A DNA stretch of 64,000 nt, taken from the NCBI GenBank assembly GCA_002898535.1, contig BEHN01000004.1, positions 81,654 through 145,653 on the forward strand, in the 5' to 3' direction. Numbering within the stretch: position 1 is the stretch's first letter; each line of letters begins with the position of its first letter. Shown here piece by piece: positions 49,492-58,826 of this stretch. The notes under the pieces are model-generated. The model was not told where the DNA came from. It saw only the letters and a list, made by a program, of their open reading frames with translations, and searched no databases. This DNA is from a bacterium HR11. GTDB lineage: Bacteria; Acidobacteriota; HRBIN11. The position numbers were made by a program, and so were the translations under genes.

Positions 49492-50493
49492 ATGGACCAA
49501 GTCGTTCACGGCTTGACGGGTTACTTTGTTGCACGGGCCTACCCCAGGCGGGCCGAAGTCCCACGTGCCGCGTTATGGGGCGTCGTCCTGGCGAACCTGC
49601 CGGACGTGGACGGCGTGGCTCGGCTCTTTGGGCCGCCGATGACTTACATTTTGGCCCACCGGACCCTGACGCATGCCGTCCTTGGCTGGCTGGCGCTCCC
49701 CCTCCTGGGGCTTCTCCTTCCGGTCCGGTGGCGGGGTCCGGCCCGGGCCTGGCTTCCCCTGGCCTACCTGAACTGGGGCCTGCACATCCTGATGGACCTG
49801 CTGACGGCCTATCCGACCTTCCTGGGATGGCCCTTCACGTGGGCGCAGGTATGGGTCGGCTGGCAGTTTGTCTTGGCACCTTGGGTCTGGCTGGCCGGGG
49901 GCGTGGCCCTTCTGCTGGAGCGGTGGCGGCCCCGGCGGTCCGCCGCCGTCGCCATCGGATTCCTGGTCTTTCAGTCGCTCTACTATGCCCACGCCGGCTG
50001 GCTCCATGTCCAGGCCGAACGCTCCCTGCGGGCGTGGGCCGCCCGTCATCGAACGGGTCCGTCCGACGTCTCGGTCCGCCTATGGGTCCTGCCCCTCCCC
50101 TGGCGCCACGATCACTGGGTCGGCGTCGTGCACGACGGGACGACTGTGGACCGTTGGTATCTCCCACCCGGCGGGACGGAGTGGCGTCCCCTGCGGCGGC
50201 TGGACCTTCGGGCGTGTCCCGACGCTCAGGCCCTGGCGGCGAATGAGACGGCCCGCCGATTTTTCCGCTTTGCCCAGCTCTGGGCTTGCCAGGCCGTCCC
50301 GGCTTCGGCGGGGTCGGCTTCGACGGCTTACCTTTACTTCGACGTACGCTTCTTTTACCCGGACGTCCCGGTGTGGCCGAACCTACGCGGGGTCCGCCTC
50401 CGTCGGCGGGTGCCCTTTGTCCTGTGGGTTGAGCCGGACAACCCCGGTCCTGCTTGGCGAGTTCGGTACGTGGGGGCGGCTTATGTAGAATAG
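49492..50493 (+). CDS. Membrane-bound metal-dependent hydrolase-like protein (YdjM/DUF457 family)
   Basis: Polytopic membrane protein, 333 aa, starting MDQVVHGLTGYFVARAY. Family motifs: NLPDVDGVAR, LAHRTLTHAVLGWL and NWGLHILMDLLTAYPTFLGW; the His/Asp residues in these three define the putative metal site shared with YdjM and related proteins. About five helices fill the N-terminal half. The C-terminal half is a soluble domain of about 150 residues found in a subset of the family. The real function of this family is poorly known. The gene is isolated by repeat-rich spacers on both sides. Confidence 0.85.
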   Translation: MDQVVHGLTGYFVARAYPRRAEVPRAALWGVVLANLPDVDGVARLFGPPMTYILAHRTLTHAVLGWLALPLLGLLLPVRWRGPARAWLPLAYLNWGLHILMDLLTAYPTFLGWPFTWAQVWVGWQFVLAPWVWLAGGVALLLERWRPRRSAAVAIGFLVFQSLYYAHAGWLHVQAERSLRAWAARHRTGPSDVSVRLWVLPLPWRHDHWVGVVHDGTTVDRWYLPPGGTEWRPLRRLDLRACPDAQALAANETARRFFRFAQLWACQAVPASAGSASTAYLYFDVRFFYPDVPVWPNLRGVRLRRRVPFVLWVEPDNPGPAWRVRYVGAAYVE

Positions 50494-50736
50494 GCCGTTC
50501 GGCAATTCGGGAGTTCAGCAGTCCGGCCATGCGGGGTCCGATGTCGGGTATAGAAGACAAGAAGCCAGGAAGCCCGAAGGGAGGATGATGCCCTAAGTCG
50601 CCGAGACGTGCCCTTTCTTCCCCAACAGGGGGCTTCTTAATCTTCTTTCTACTCTCTCCCATGTTGCCTAACTGCCGGACGCCCGAATTCCCGAACTCCC
50701 GAACTGCCGAATTCCCGGACTCCCCGAGCTGGGATC
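50494..50736. repeat. Spacer with TTCGGGAG word arrays at both ends
   Basis: 50490-50530 and 50675-50725 are TTCGGCAATTCGGGAGTTC words in opposite senses. Between them no gene, tRNA or strong hairpin is seen. Confidence 0.6.
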
Positions 50737-51420
50737 ATGCTGAAGGCCATCGCTTTTGACTTCAACGGTGTCCTCATCGACGATGAAGACGTGCATTACC
50801 GGTTGATTCGAGACCTGGTGGCGCCCCTGGGGATCGTCGTCACAGAGGCGGACTACTTCGAGAAGTATGTCGTCTACCGGGACGACGACGCTTTCCGCCA
50901 GGTCTTGATCGATGCCGGCCGGCCGGCGACGCCGGATGTCGTCGAGCGCCTCGTGCGAGAGAAGCGCCGGCGGTACCTGGAAGAAGCCTTGCGGGACCTT
51001 CGAGTCTGTCCGGGCGTCCGAGAGTTCGTCCCCGCCGTCGCGGCCGCCTATCCCCTGGCCGTCGTCTCGGGGGCGGCCCGGGCCGAGATCGAGGCCCTTC
51101 TCGAACACATCGGACTTCGGTCCTACTTCAGCGTCATCGTCGGGGCCGAAGACGTCACCGACGGCAAGCCAGCCCCGGACCCTTACGTCGAGGCCGTCCG
51201 TCGCTTACGGGCTTGGGTGCCTGCATTACAGCCAGCCGAGGTCCTGGCCATCGAGGACACACCGGGTGGGCTCTTAGCGGCCCGCCGGGCCGGTCTCCGG
51301 ACGGCGGCCGTGCTCACGACGTTCCCGGCCGAGGCCCTCCGGGACGCCGACCTCATCCTGTGGGACGGCTTCGAGCGCTTCCCGTGGGTCCAGGTTCATC
51401 TGCTCTTTGAACAAACATGA
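50737..51420 (+). CDS. HAD-superfamily hydrolase (phosphoglycolate phosphatase/beta-PGM type)
   Basis: Phosphatase or phosphomutase of the HAD-IA group, 227 aa. Motif I is AIAFDFNGVLIDDEDVHY: the nucleophile Asp is present, but the second Asp of DxD is Asn, as in a DFNG subgroup. Motif II Ser/Thr is in LAVVSGAARAEIEALL, motif III Lys in TDGKPAPDPYVEAVRR and motif IV in VLAIEDTPGGLLAARRAG. A helical cap domain lies between motifs I and II. The Asn could impair leaving-group protonation, so activity may differ from a normal phosphatase. No neighbour suggests a substrate. Confidence 0.9.
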   Translation: MLKAIAFDFNGVLIDDEDVHYRLIRDLVAPLGIVVTEADYFEKYVVYRDDDAFRQVLIDAGRPATPDVVERLVREKRRRYLEEALRDLRVCPGVREFVPAVAAAYPLAVVSGAARAEIEALLEHIGLRSYFSVIVGAEDVTDGKPAPDPYVEAVRRLRAWVPALQPAEVLAIEDTPGGLLAARRAGLRTAAVLTTFPAEALRDADLILWDGFERFPWVQVHLLFEQT

Positions 51421-51627
51421 ATTTCGGTATTCGGTGTTAGATGTTAGTTTATAGACTTGCCCAGGCAAGCCGGGTCTCCTCGGTCTCGAGACACCAGCTG
51501 GGGAACTTGCAGAGGCCATTTCGGAGACGGATGGTACGGACCATAGACGGTGGGAAAAGCCGTCCTGACACCATCCTCACGAACCGAACAGCTATGTTCG
51601 ACGAGTCTGGGGTCCATGGTCTATCGT
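51421..51627. repeat. Spacer with TGTTAGATGTTAG words, solo TIR arm and CATGGTC word
   Basis: 51425-51450: TTCGGTGTTAGATGTTAG. 51551-51598: solo right arm (GGGAAAAGCCGTCCTGACAC to CGAACAGCTATGTT). 51608-51640: GGTCCATGGTCTATCGTCTATGG. Confidence 0.6.
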
Positions 51628-53202
51628 CTATGGTCTACCCAGAAAGGGGGCGACGTGAGATTCCTGCAGAAAGGGAGTGACCGGACCGGCGCAATCCTGG
51701 GCGGCCTGGACGGCTTGCTCGATCACATGCCGGAGCTCCCGCACGTTGCCCGGCCAGGCGTAAGCCAGCATGCGGGTCAGGGCCGATTCCGAGACGCCCA
51801 GCCAGCGGCCCTGGGAGATTTGCTGGACCAAGTAATTGGCCAGATAGGGAAGGTCTTCCCGGCGCTCGGCCAGGGCCGGCACGGTCAGGACGTGCTGGGA
51901 AAAGAGGTTCGTCAGGCGATCCGACAGGGGCCGTCGGCCGGTACCGACCCGGTCGAGGTCATCGGGGCTGACCAGGATCCACCGGATGTCCAAGCGCTGT
52001 TCGATGCCCTCGAGGGTGACCCGGGGATTCGTGATCCAATCGGCCAGGCGGTCCTGGACGTCCGACGGGCACTCGTGGACGCCCCGGATCACGACGGTCC
52101 CCTGATGGAGGGGCCACCAGAGAGATGGCGTCGGGCCGGCCGGCTCCTGAAAGGAGGCCCTGTAGGGGTCGTCCGGTCGGTCCATGTGGCAGACCCGAAA
52201 CGCCCCCCGGGGGCGGCTGAGCTCATGGAGCCATCCGGCCAGGGTCGTCTTGCCGGACCCCGGCGGCCCGACGATGGCGACCGGCGTCGATAGGGGGGCG
52301 ACGGCGATGGCCTGACGAATGAGCCGATACACGGGCACCGAGAAGCCCCAGAAGGGGAAGGGAGCCCAGGCGGCCCAGTGCGCACTCGGAGGCCGTTTCA
52401 CGCCGGCGTGGGCGTCCCACCACCGAACGATCCAGAAGACGACCGAAAGCAGACTCCGAAAGGCAGGATTGCCCAGGCGGGCCGTCTCGGTCCAGATGAG
52501 GGCCACACTCTGGGCCGTCAGGGGCACGGCCAGCACGCCGAAGGGGTCTTCCGTCAGACGCCACTGGACGCGAGGGGCCGCGGCGGCCACCTGGAGGGCC
52601 CACTCCTGCAAATCTATCGGCGGAGGCTCCAGGCCCGTGTCCAATAGGACCGTCGGCATACCCTGAGGAGTCTGACGGAGGACCGTGACCCGACGGATAA
52701 AGCCCCGCTGGATACAAACTTGAAGCGTCTTGCGGACGGTCCGTTCCGGGTCCTCCCGGGCGGACACTTGCCATTCTATATAGAGGTCCTCGGCGAGTTG
52801 CCGGTCCGCCTGAAAGCCTTGGAGGACCTCTTGACAGAGGGCGCCCAGCTCTTGAGCCGAGGGCGTCGCCACCTGATCCATCGAGGCCATGGCCGACGTC
52901 GGGACCCGCTCCAGCAAGAAGATCACACGGCCCAGGCGGATGTCTTCTACACCGAAGACCTCGACCTCGCCTTGGATGCGGCGACCGTTGACGAAGGTCC
53001 CGTTCTTCGAGTCCAGGTCCCGCAGGACGACCCGGTCGGCCAGGGCCTGGACGGTCGCGTGATAGCGGGACACCGTGGGGTCCGGGACGACGATTTGATT
53101 GTCATGGGCCCGGCCGATGCGGTAGGTCTGGCCCGGCGTCAGGTACACTTCCATCCGTAAGCCCGGCCCCTGAATCGTGAGTCTCCACACGGGCGACCCC
53201 AC
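51628..53202 (-). CDS. FHA-domain AAA+ protein, degenerate sigma-54-activator relative
   Basis: 524 aa, start GTG 53202 (alternative GTG 53190). The N-terminal FHA domain is intact (GRAHDNQIVVPD, TVSRYHATV, DLDSKNGTFVNGR). A middle region of about 170 residues is unrecognised. The AAA+ part has Walker A IVGPPGSGKTTLAG, but Walker B is degenerate: TVVIRGVHECPSDVQDRLAD has no DE. The GAFTGA loop is absent; RASFQEPAG stands near its place. Late AAA+ features remain (LAERREDLPYLANYL, YAWPGNVRELRHVIEQA). There is no C-terminal Fis HTH, so it probably cannot activate sigma-54 transcription. It resembles the 16.4-18.2 kb FHA activator in domain order. It lies 89 bp after thiolase on the same strand. 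Confidence 0.82.
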   Translation of the reverse strand: MGSPVWRLTIQGPGLRMEVYLTPGQTYRIGRAHDNQIVVPDPTVSRYHATVQALADRVVLRDLDSKNGTFVNGRRIQGEVEVFGVEDIRLGRVIFLLERVPTSAMASMDQVATPSAQELGALCQEVLQGFQADRQLAEDLYIEWQVSAREDPERTVRKTLQVCIQRGFIRRVTVLRQTPQGMPTVLLDTGLEPPPIDLQEWALQVAAAAPRVQWRLTEDPFGVLAVPLTAQSVALIWTETARLGNPAFRSLLSVVFWIVRWWDAHAGVKRPPSAHWAAWAPFPFWGFSVPVYRLIRQAIAVAPLSTPVAIVGPPGSGKTTLAGWLHELSRPRGAFRVCHMDRPDDPYRASFQEPAGPTPSLWWPLHQGTVVIRGVHECPSDVQDRLADWITNPRVTLEGIEQRLDIRWILVSPDDLDRVGTGRRPLSDRLTNLFSQHVLTVPALAERREDLPYLANYLVQQISQGRWLGVSESALTRMLAYAWPGNVRELRHVIEQAVQAAQDCAGPVTPFLQESHVAPFLGRP

Positions 53203-53291
53203 CCCTCGGAGTCCAGGAATTTAGGCGTTCGGCAGGTGGGCAGGTGGGGCATGGGAATGCGGGGAGAATGACCGAACTCCCGTACGGCCAC

Positions 53292-54476
53292 CTACAGGGC
53301 CTCGACGGCCATCGCGATGCCCTGGCCGCCGCCGATACAGGCGCTGGCCACGCCGTAACGGAGGCCGGACCGACGGAGTTCCCGGAGCAAGGTCAGGACC
53401 AGCCGGGTGCCCGTCGCTCCCAGGGGGTGGCCCAGGGCGATGGCCCCGCCGTTGACGTTCACGCGGGAGCGGTCGAGCTCCAGGAGCTTCTCGACGGCCA
53501 GGTACTGAGCGGCAAAGGCTTCGTTGATCTCCCAGCGATGGACGTCCTCGACCCGCCAGCCCAGGCGGTCCAGGAGTTTCCGGATGGCCGGGACGGGCCC
53601 GATGCCCATCACGTCGGGCGGCACGCCGGCGACGGCCCAGCCGAGGATGCGGCCCAGGGGCTTCTTGCCGGCCGCCCGGGCTTCCTCGGCCGTCGTGACG
53701 ATGACGGCCGCCGCCCCGTCGACGATCCCGCTGGCGTTGCCGGGCGTGACGAAGCCGTCCTCGCTGAAGTAAGGCCGCAGAGCGGCCAGCTTCTCTAATG
53801 TCGTATCCGGCCGCACGTGGTCGTCCCAGTCGAAGAGTTCCTCCCGACCCTTCCAAGCGACCCGGACGGGAAGGATTTCATCCCGGAAGAACCCTTCCTC
53901 TCGGGCCCGGACGGCCGCCCTATGGCTTCGATAGGCATACTCGTCCTGAGCCGCCCGGGGGATGCCGTGAATGCGGGCCAGCCTTTCGGCCGTCTCGGCC
54001 ATCAGGAGGCCGCAGACGGTGTCCCGCAGGGCCAGCCACAGCCAGTCTTGCAGTTTCAGACCCTCCCCGAACCGGACGCCCCGCCGGAGGCCCCAGACGA
54101 CGTGCGGCGCCTGGCTCATGTTCTCCATCCCCCCGGCGACGACCCACCGGGCCTCGCCGAGGCGGATCATCTGAAAGGCCTCGACGATGGATTGAATGCC
54201 GGAGCCGCACAGGCGGTTGACCGTGTAAGCGGGGACTTCAACAGGCAGGCCGGCCCGCAGGGCCACGTGGCGGGCGCCGTAGATGGCGTCGCCGCTGGTC
54301 TGGAGGGCATTGCCGAAGACGACGTGGTCGACGGCGTCGGCCGGCAGGCCGACTCGGTCCAGCAAGGCCCGAACGACCTCGGCCCCGAGCTGGATCGCCG
54401 AGAGGTCGGCGAAGCGCCCGTTCCAGTCGGCAAAGGGGGTTCGCAAGCCGTCCACGATGACGACGTCGGAAGCCAT
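53292..54476 (-). CDS. Acetyl-CoA acetyltransferase (thiolase)
   Basis: Thiolase-superfamily enzyme, 394 aa, condensing or cleaving acyl-CoA. The acyl-binding Cys is in [16 protein letters not shown]. The active-site His is in [18 protein letters not shown] and the second Cys in [23 protein letters not shown] supplies the conserved NEAF. All catalytic residues are present. ATG 54476 ([15 protein letters not shown]) follows GGGAGGGCGGCG. It could pair with the AtoE-like transporter for short-chain fatty acids, but it is 43 kb away. The downstream FHA-AAA gene is on the same strand. Confidence 0.94.
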   Translation of the reverse strand: MASDVVIVDGLRTPFADWNGRFADLSAIQLGAEVVRALLDRVGLPADAVDHVVFGNALQTSGDAIYGARHVALRAGLPVEVPAYTVNRLCGSGIQSIVEAFQMIRLGEARWVVAGGMENMSQAPHVVWGLRRGVRFGEGLKLQDWLWLALRDTVCGLLMAETAERLARIHGIPRAAQDEYAYRSHRAAVRAREEGFFRDEILPVRVAWKGREELFDWDDHVRPDTTLEKLAALRPYFSEDGFVTPGNASGIVDGAAAVIVTTAEEARAAGKKPLGRILGWAVAGVPPDVMGIGPVPAIRKLLDRLGWRVEDVHRWEINEAFAAQYLAVEKLLELDRSRVNVNGGAIALGHPLGATGTRLVLTLLRELRRSGLRYGVASACIGGGQGIAMAVEAL

Positions 54477-55267
54477 CGCCGCCCTCCCTTGGGCCGGCCA
54501 TCAGGATACAGGATACAGGATGCAAGATGCAAGATGGGTTTGTGACGGAGTGATGAAGTGATGGAGTAACGGAGTGACGAGTAACAGAATGAGCATGGGC
54601 TCATGGCCCATAACCGCTATCGGCTCATGGCTCATGGCTCATGGCCACATTGGCTCATGGCTCATAGCTGATGGCTCATGGGACTATTGAGCCATGAGCC
54701 GATAGCGGTTATGAACTATCCATCACCCTGGCTCGTCCCCCCGTCCCTTTGAAAAACCGTGCTTCCCGGGCGATGGGAAAGGCCGTCCCGACGCCATTCT
54801 CACGAACCGAACGGCCCTGGTAGAGGAAGTGTATCGTCCTCCGTATCGTGGGGAAATGAGTAAACCCCTCCAAAAGGTCTGGAAGGAGCGGCGCTTTCGC
54901 TGATACGGGGACTGGGCCTGAAGCCGGGGCAATGGCGGGTCCGGCTGGGTGGGACTGCGGGGCGGCCGGACCGTGGCGGCCTTTCAGGACACGATCGGGA
55001 CGCGACGGGGTCGGTTCGGCCTGCAGTCGGGATGGGGCGCGTTACAGTGGCCCCGACCCTTGCGGCCTGAGAGTCACTTGCGCTATCATCAACACAGCCG
55101 TCCGGTTTGTGAGAATGGTATCTGGTCGGCCTGGGTCATCGTCCGGGAAGCATGATTTCCCAAGCCAAGTGGCAGAGTGATGAGTGAGGGGGTGAAACCC
55201 CGGGTGTTGGGCCGAGACCCCAGTTTTTCCCGGACTTCATCACTCCATTACTTCCCTGAGGCCGTCG
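54477..55267. repeat. Spacer with five word families and two solo TIR arms
   Basis: 54500-54540: GATACAGGATGCAAGATGC words. 54540-54595: TGACGGAGTGATGAAGTGAT words. 54595-54720: a GGCTCATGGCTCATGGCTC array facing TGAGCCATGAGCC, with CGCTATCGG/CCGATAGCG at its ends, so it folds back. 54748-54822: solo arm a. 55089-55166: solo left arm with CAACACAGCCGTCCGG. 55170-55190 and 55235-55258: GTGATGAG and ATCACTCCATTACTTCC words. 54830-55080 has no gene I recognise. Confidence 0.75.
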
Positions 55268-55447
55268 ATGCCGGAAGGACGGATATGCGTCCACTGTGGG
55301 GTGTCCGAAGCGGAGACGACCCTCCGGAAGTGCCCGATATGCTTCCGCCTGGTCTGCGTCGCCTGCGCGTACCGGGCGATGGGCCGATACTTCTGCAGTC
55401 GGTCCTGCTCGGACGTCTTCTTCTTTGGGGATGAGGACGAGGAATAG
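55268..55447 (+). CDS. Small four-CxxC-type zinc-binding protein
   Basis: 59-aa protein. ATG 55268 has GAGG six bases upstream. Four Cys pairs: ICVHCG, CPICF, CVACA and FCSRSC (the last CxxxC), spaced as a double zinc-ribbon or zinc-finger unit. After the fourth pair comes DVFFFGDEDEE, an acidic tail. The FCSRSCSDVFFF end resembles TRASH/MYM-type fingers. Genome-typical codons and a clean start support a real gene, though longer overlapping frames exist on both strands. A role in nucleic-acid or protein binding is likely, but not shown. Confidence 0.7.
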   Translation: MPEGRICVHCGVSEAETTLRKCPICFRLVCVACAYRAMGRYFCSRSCSDVFFFGDEDEE

Positions 55448-55652
55448 GTGTGGGGTCCAAAGAGACTACAGACCCCAGATCTGCTACGGAGTCATCGGAA
55501 TACCGCGTCTTGAGACGAAGCGGACCAGGCTTCCGGAACAGGTCTAGGGTCTGGAGTCCGTGGGCTGAATACCTAACACCCAGCATCCAACACCATACTC
55601 CAACAGTCTTCGTCACCTTCTGTCTTCTTCTCTTCTTCGGCGAGGGCTGCTG
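55448..55652. other. Spacer with CACCCAGCATCCAACACC words
   Basis: 55565-55600 holds ACCTAACACCCAGCATCCAA words related to those at 10.9 and 24.9 kb. 55450-55560 contains CATAGACC-like remnants (ACTACAGACCCCAGATC). No gene. Confidence 0.5.
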
Positions 55653-56570
55653 ATGAATCGTATCCCATCCGCTTCCGTCTGGATCAACGGTCAGACCGTG
55701 GAGGGGTCCCAAGCGACGGTGCCCGTGTGGGACCGGGGCTTTCTGTTCGGTGAGAGCGTCTACGAGACCTTTCGGACCTATGAAGGCGTCCCCTGGCTGT
55801 TTGTCGAGCATTACGAGCGCCTGGTCCGGTCGGCCGAGCGGCTTCACATTGGGGTCCCCTACTCGATGGCTGAGCTGTGGTCGGTCTGTCTCCGCTTGGC
55901 TGAGGCATATCGTCCCCAGGAGGCGTACCTTCGCATCATCGTCACGGGCGGCGTCAGCGACATCGTGCTCGAGCCGCCTCACGAACGGGCGCCCAACGTC
56001 GTCGTCCTCGGTAAGGTCTTCCAGCCTTTCCCGGCGGCCTGGTACGAGACCGGGGCCCCCGTCGTCATCGCTCAGGTGCGACGAAACCCGGCCTTTGCCC
56101 TGGACCCCCGGATCAAGTCCTGCAATCTCCTGAACAACATCTTGGCGTACCGGGACGCCACCCAGGCGGGGGCCGCCGAGGCCATCATGCTGAACTATGA
56201 GGGCTGGGTCGCCGAGGGAGCCAGTAGCAACGTGTTCATCGTGAATGCCCGGGGTGTCCTCCAAACGCCATCTCTTGACGTCGGTCTCCTGGAAGGCGTG
56301 ACCCGACGGTTTGTCCTCCAGTTATGCCGCCAGCGGGCGATTCCCGTCGAGGAGACGCACCTCTCGGTGGAGGACCTCCGGCGGGCCCGGGAAGTCTTCG
56401 TCACCAGTTCGTTGAAGGGCATCCTGCCGGTCACGTCCATCGACGGCCAGCCCGTCGGGGACGGGACCGTCGGGCCTGTGACCCGTCAGCTCATGCGGTG
56501 GTACGATGAGGCCATCCGGGCCTACGTCGAGCGAGTCCGGGCCAGCGGGACACCGCTTCCGTATTGCTGA
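55653..56570 (+). CDS. Fold-type IV PLP aminotransferase (IlvE/D-amino-acid transaminase/ADC lyase family)
   Basis: 305 aa; ATG 55653 follows GGCGAGGGCTGCTG. N-terminal VWINGQTVEGSQATVPVWDR and GFLFGESVYETFRTYEG are typical. The Schiff-base Lys is in RIKSCNLLNNILA. EGWVAEGASSNVFIV contributes the phosphate and Glu residues. EVFVTSSLKGILPVTSIDG matches the C-terminal family region. The members (branched-chain, D-alanine transaminase, 4-amino-4-deoxychorismate lyase) cannot be separated by eye. No ilv, dat or pab gene adjoins it. The stop codon precedes the truncated MoxR-like frame by 20 bp. Confidence 0.9.
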   Translation: MNRIPSASVWINGQTVEGSQATVPVWDRGFLFGESVYETFRTYEGVPWLFVEHYERLVRSAERLHIGVPYSMAELWSVCLRLAEAYRPQEAYLRIIVTGGVSDIVLEPPHERAPNVVVLGKVFQPFPAAWYETGAPVVIAQVRRNPAFALDPRIKSCNLLNNILAYRDATQAGAAEAIMLNYEGWVAEGASSNVFIVNARGVLQTPSLDVGLLEGVTRRFVLQLCRQRAIPVEETHLSVEDLRRAREVFVTSSLKGILPVTSIDGQPVGDGTVGPVTRQLMRWYDEAIRAYVERVRASGTPLPYC

Positions 56571-56590
56571 ATCGGACAGCAAGGTAGTAA

Positions 56591-57592
56591 AGCCCCAGGG
56601 CTCTTGAGCGCTGGAGTCACAAGCGGTCCTACAAGGACGGGACCCTAACGGCCCTCCGCATCCGCACGATCTCCGACCTCGGGTACACGAACAACCCGGC
56701 GAACCCCTCCAAGTTCCCGGCCGGCCTGCTCCACATCTGCGACGAGCTCGACCGGGCCGACGAGGAATTCGAGAGCTTCCTCCTGGAGGTCTTGTCAGAT
56801 TGGCAGATCACGATCCCCGAAATCGGCCCCATCCGGGCGACCCACGTCCCCTACGTCGTCATCACCAGCAACCAGACCCGGGACCTGTCGGATGCCCTCT
56901 GCCGTCGATGTCTGTATCTTTGGATCGACTACCCGAGCTTTGAGAAGGAGCTGGCCATCGTCCGGGCGAAGGTCCCCGGTATCGATGAACGGCTCGCCCG
57001 GGAGATTTGCGCCTTCATGCAGTTCGTCCGCCGCCAGAAGCTGGAGAAGGCGCCGGGCATCGCCGAGACCCTTGACTGGGCGGCCGCCCTCGTGGCCCTC
57101 CATCGGGACGGCCTGGACACGGCGACCCTCGAGGAGACGGTCGGCCTCATCTGCAAGCAGAGAAACGACGTGGCCCGTTTGTGGTCCGGCGGGACTCGCA
57201 TCGGCGAGTGCCTTCGGGCCTTCCTGGACCATTACGGCGATGCCTTGCTGAATCCCCGGACGGTCGTCGTCATCGTCAGCGACGGCTGGGACACGGGCGA
57301 TATCGAACTCCTGGAGGCTTCTATGCAGGAGATTCACCGCCGGGTCCGGTTGGTCGTCTGGCTGAATCCCCTCCTGGGGTCCCCGAACTACGAACCCACC
57401 TGCCGCGGCATGCAGGCCGCCCTCCCCTACATCGACCTCTTCGCCCCCGCCTACGACCTGGAGAGCCTGCGGGACCTGGTCCGGTCCCTGACGGCCCGAT
57501 GGGGGCGGAGCCGATTCGGACTCGAGCGTTCGGTTCGTGAGAGTCCCTGGCCGGGCGCGTCCAGGGCGGAGGGCCAAGGGCAGGGAGCATAG
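56591..57592 (+). pseudogene. Chimeric remnant: 5'-truncated MoxR-type ATPase fused to VWA (CoxE-like) tail
   Basis: One open frame of about 333 codons with no start codon near its 5' end. Residues to about 200 match the second half of a MoxR/CoxD AAA+ ATPase: LLHICDELDRADEEFESFLL (Walker B), PYVVITSNQTRDLSDALCRR and LEETVGLICKQRNDV; the Walker A half is missing. Directly after comes the C-terminal half of a VWA CoxE-like protein: GGTRIGECLRAFLDHYG, VVIVSDGWDTGDIELL and WLNPLLGSPNYEPTCRGM; its MIDAS start is missing. So a deletion fused two neighbouring genes in frame. The end (GLERSVRESPW) is translated from a TIR end at 57522-57545. xdhC (coxF-like) follows, as in cox/xdh accessory clusters. 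Confidence 0.8.
57522..57545 (+). repeat. Short TIR end inside the chimeric frame
   Basis: GAGCGTTCGGTTCGTGAGAG matches the terminal box and arm-a start with one base missing. It forms the C-terminal codons of the MoxR/VWA chimera. Confidence 0.6.
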
Positions 57593-57645
57593 GGCCATCC
57601 CGGCTCTTTGCGCTTGGCCCTATGCCCTTTATAGGGGAGTCCGTC

Positions 57646-58785
57646 ATGAGGGAACTGCGGGACATCTTGGACGCCCTGACAGAAGTCCGACGCCGGGGCC
57701 AGCCGGCGGCCCTGGCGACCGTCGTGAAGGTCCGGGGCTCGACCTACCGGCGGCCCGGCGCTCGCATGCTGGTGCTCCCGGACGGGACGATGGTCGGCTC
57801 GATCAGCGGCGGTTGCCTGGAAGGGGACATCCTCGAAAAGGCCCGGCAGGTCCTCACGACCGGGACGCCGCTCCTGGTCACGTACGACATGACGTCCGAC
57901 GACGACATCGTGTGGGGCCTGGGCCTCGGATGTAACGGCGTCGTGTACGTCCTCATCGAGCCCCTGCCCCCCGGCGGCCCGGCCGACCCGACGGCCTTCT
58001 TGGCCGAATGCCTGACCCACGAGTGCGTGGGCGTCGTGGCGACGGTCTTTCGAGTCGAGGGGCGCCTTGCGGCGCATGTCGGCGACCGCTGGATGGTCCG
58101 GGCCGACGGTCAACTCTGGGGAAGTAGCCTGCAGGACGCCGCCCTCATCGAGGCGCTCCGACCCGACGCCGACGAGGCCCGCCGGACGGGCCGGTCGAGG
58201 GTCCGGACCTACGCCGTGCCAGACGGCGCGGCCGAGGTCTTCATCGAGGTCGTCCAGCCCCCCGTCCCCTTCGTCGTCTTCGGGGCCGGCCACGACGCCA
58301 TCCCGGTCGTGCGGTTCGCCAAGGCCCTGGGCTGGCGGGTCACGGTCGTGGACAGCCGCCCGGCCTATGCGACCCGGGAGCGCTTCCCCGAGGCCGACGA
58401 AGTCGTCCTGGCCCACCCGGAAGACGTCCCCGGGCGCGTCCGCCTGGACGAACGGACGGTCGCCGTCGTCATGACCCACAACTACCTGCAGGACCTTAAG
58501 CTCCTGGAAGTCCTCCTGCCCTCGCCCGTCCGGTACCTGGGCGTCCTGGGCCCCCGAAGCCGGACGGACAAGCTCCTCAGAGACCTGGCGGCGAAGAGCC
58601 GAATGCCGACGGAGGCCCAGCTCGGACGCCTCTACAGCCCCGTCGGCGTGGACATCGGGGCCGAGACGCCCGAGGAGATCGCCCTGTCGATCCTGGCGGA
58701 GATTCAGGCCGTCCTGGCGGGACGTTCGGCCGGCCTCCTGCGGGACCGCAAGGGCCCCATCCACGAGCGAACGGAGGGGGCGTGA
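57646..58785 (+). CDS. xdhC: XdhC/CoxF-family molybdenum-enzyme maturation factor
   Basis: Accessory protein that binds and modifies molybdenum cofactor before insertion into xanthine or CO dehydrogenases, 379 aa; ATG 57646 follows GGGAGTCCGTC. The N-terminal CoxI domain has VVKVRGSTYRRPGARMLVLP, GSISGGCLEGDILEKA and WGLGLGCNGVVYVL, with two conserved Cys. The C-terminal Rossmann-like domain has FVVFGAGHDAIPVVRFAKAL, VVMTHNYLQDLKLLE and YLGVLGPRSRTDKLLR. Full length and intact. The enzyme it would serve (large, medium, small subunits) is not in the window; the neighbouring coxD/coxE-like genes are broken, so this may be a remnant of a once larger cluster. Confidence 0.92.
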   Translation: MRELRDILDALTEVRRRGQPAALATVVKVRGSTYRRPGARMLVLPDGTMVGSISGGCLEGDILEKARQVLTTGTPLLVTYDMTSDDDIVWGLGLGCNGVVYVLIEPLPPGGPADPTAFLAECLTHECVGVVATVFRVEGRLAAHVGDRWMVRADGQLWGSSLQDAALIEALRPDADEARRTGRSRVRTYAVPDGAAEVFIEVVQPPVPFVVFGAGHDAIPVVRFAKALGWRVTVVDSRPAYATRERFPEADEVVLAHPEDVPGRVRLDERTVAVVMTHNYLQDLKLLEVLLPSPVRYLGVLGPRSRTDKLLRDLAAKSRMPTEAQLGRLYSPVGVDIGAETPEEIALSILAEIQAVLAGRSAGLLRDRKGPIHERTEGA

Positions 58786-58826
58786 CCGAACCGAGGCCCG
58801 GTACCCAGGACCTGAGCGGAAGCCGC

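Noticed and set aside
54595..54720. ATGGCTC array as an origin (DnaA-box or iteron) region
   Set aside because: No TTATCCACA-type boxes and no dnaA/dnaN nearby; the words match the general spacer-repeat style of the window.
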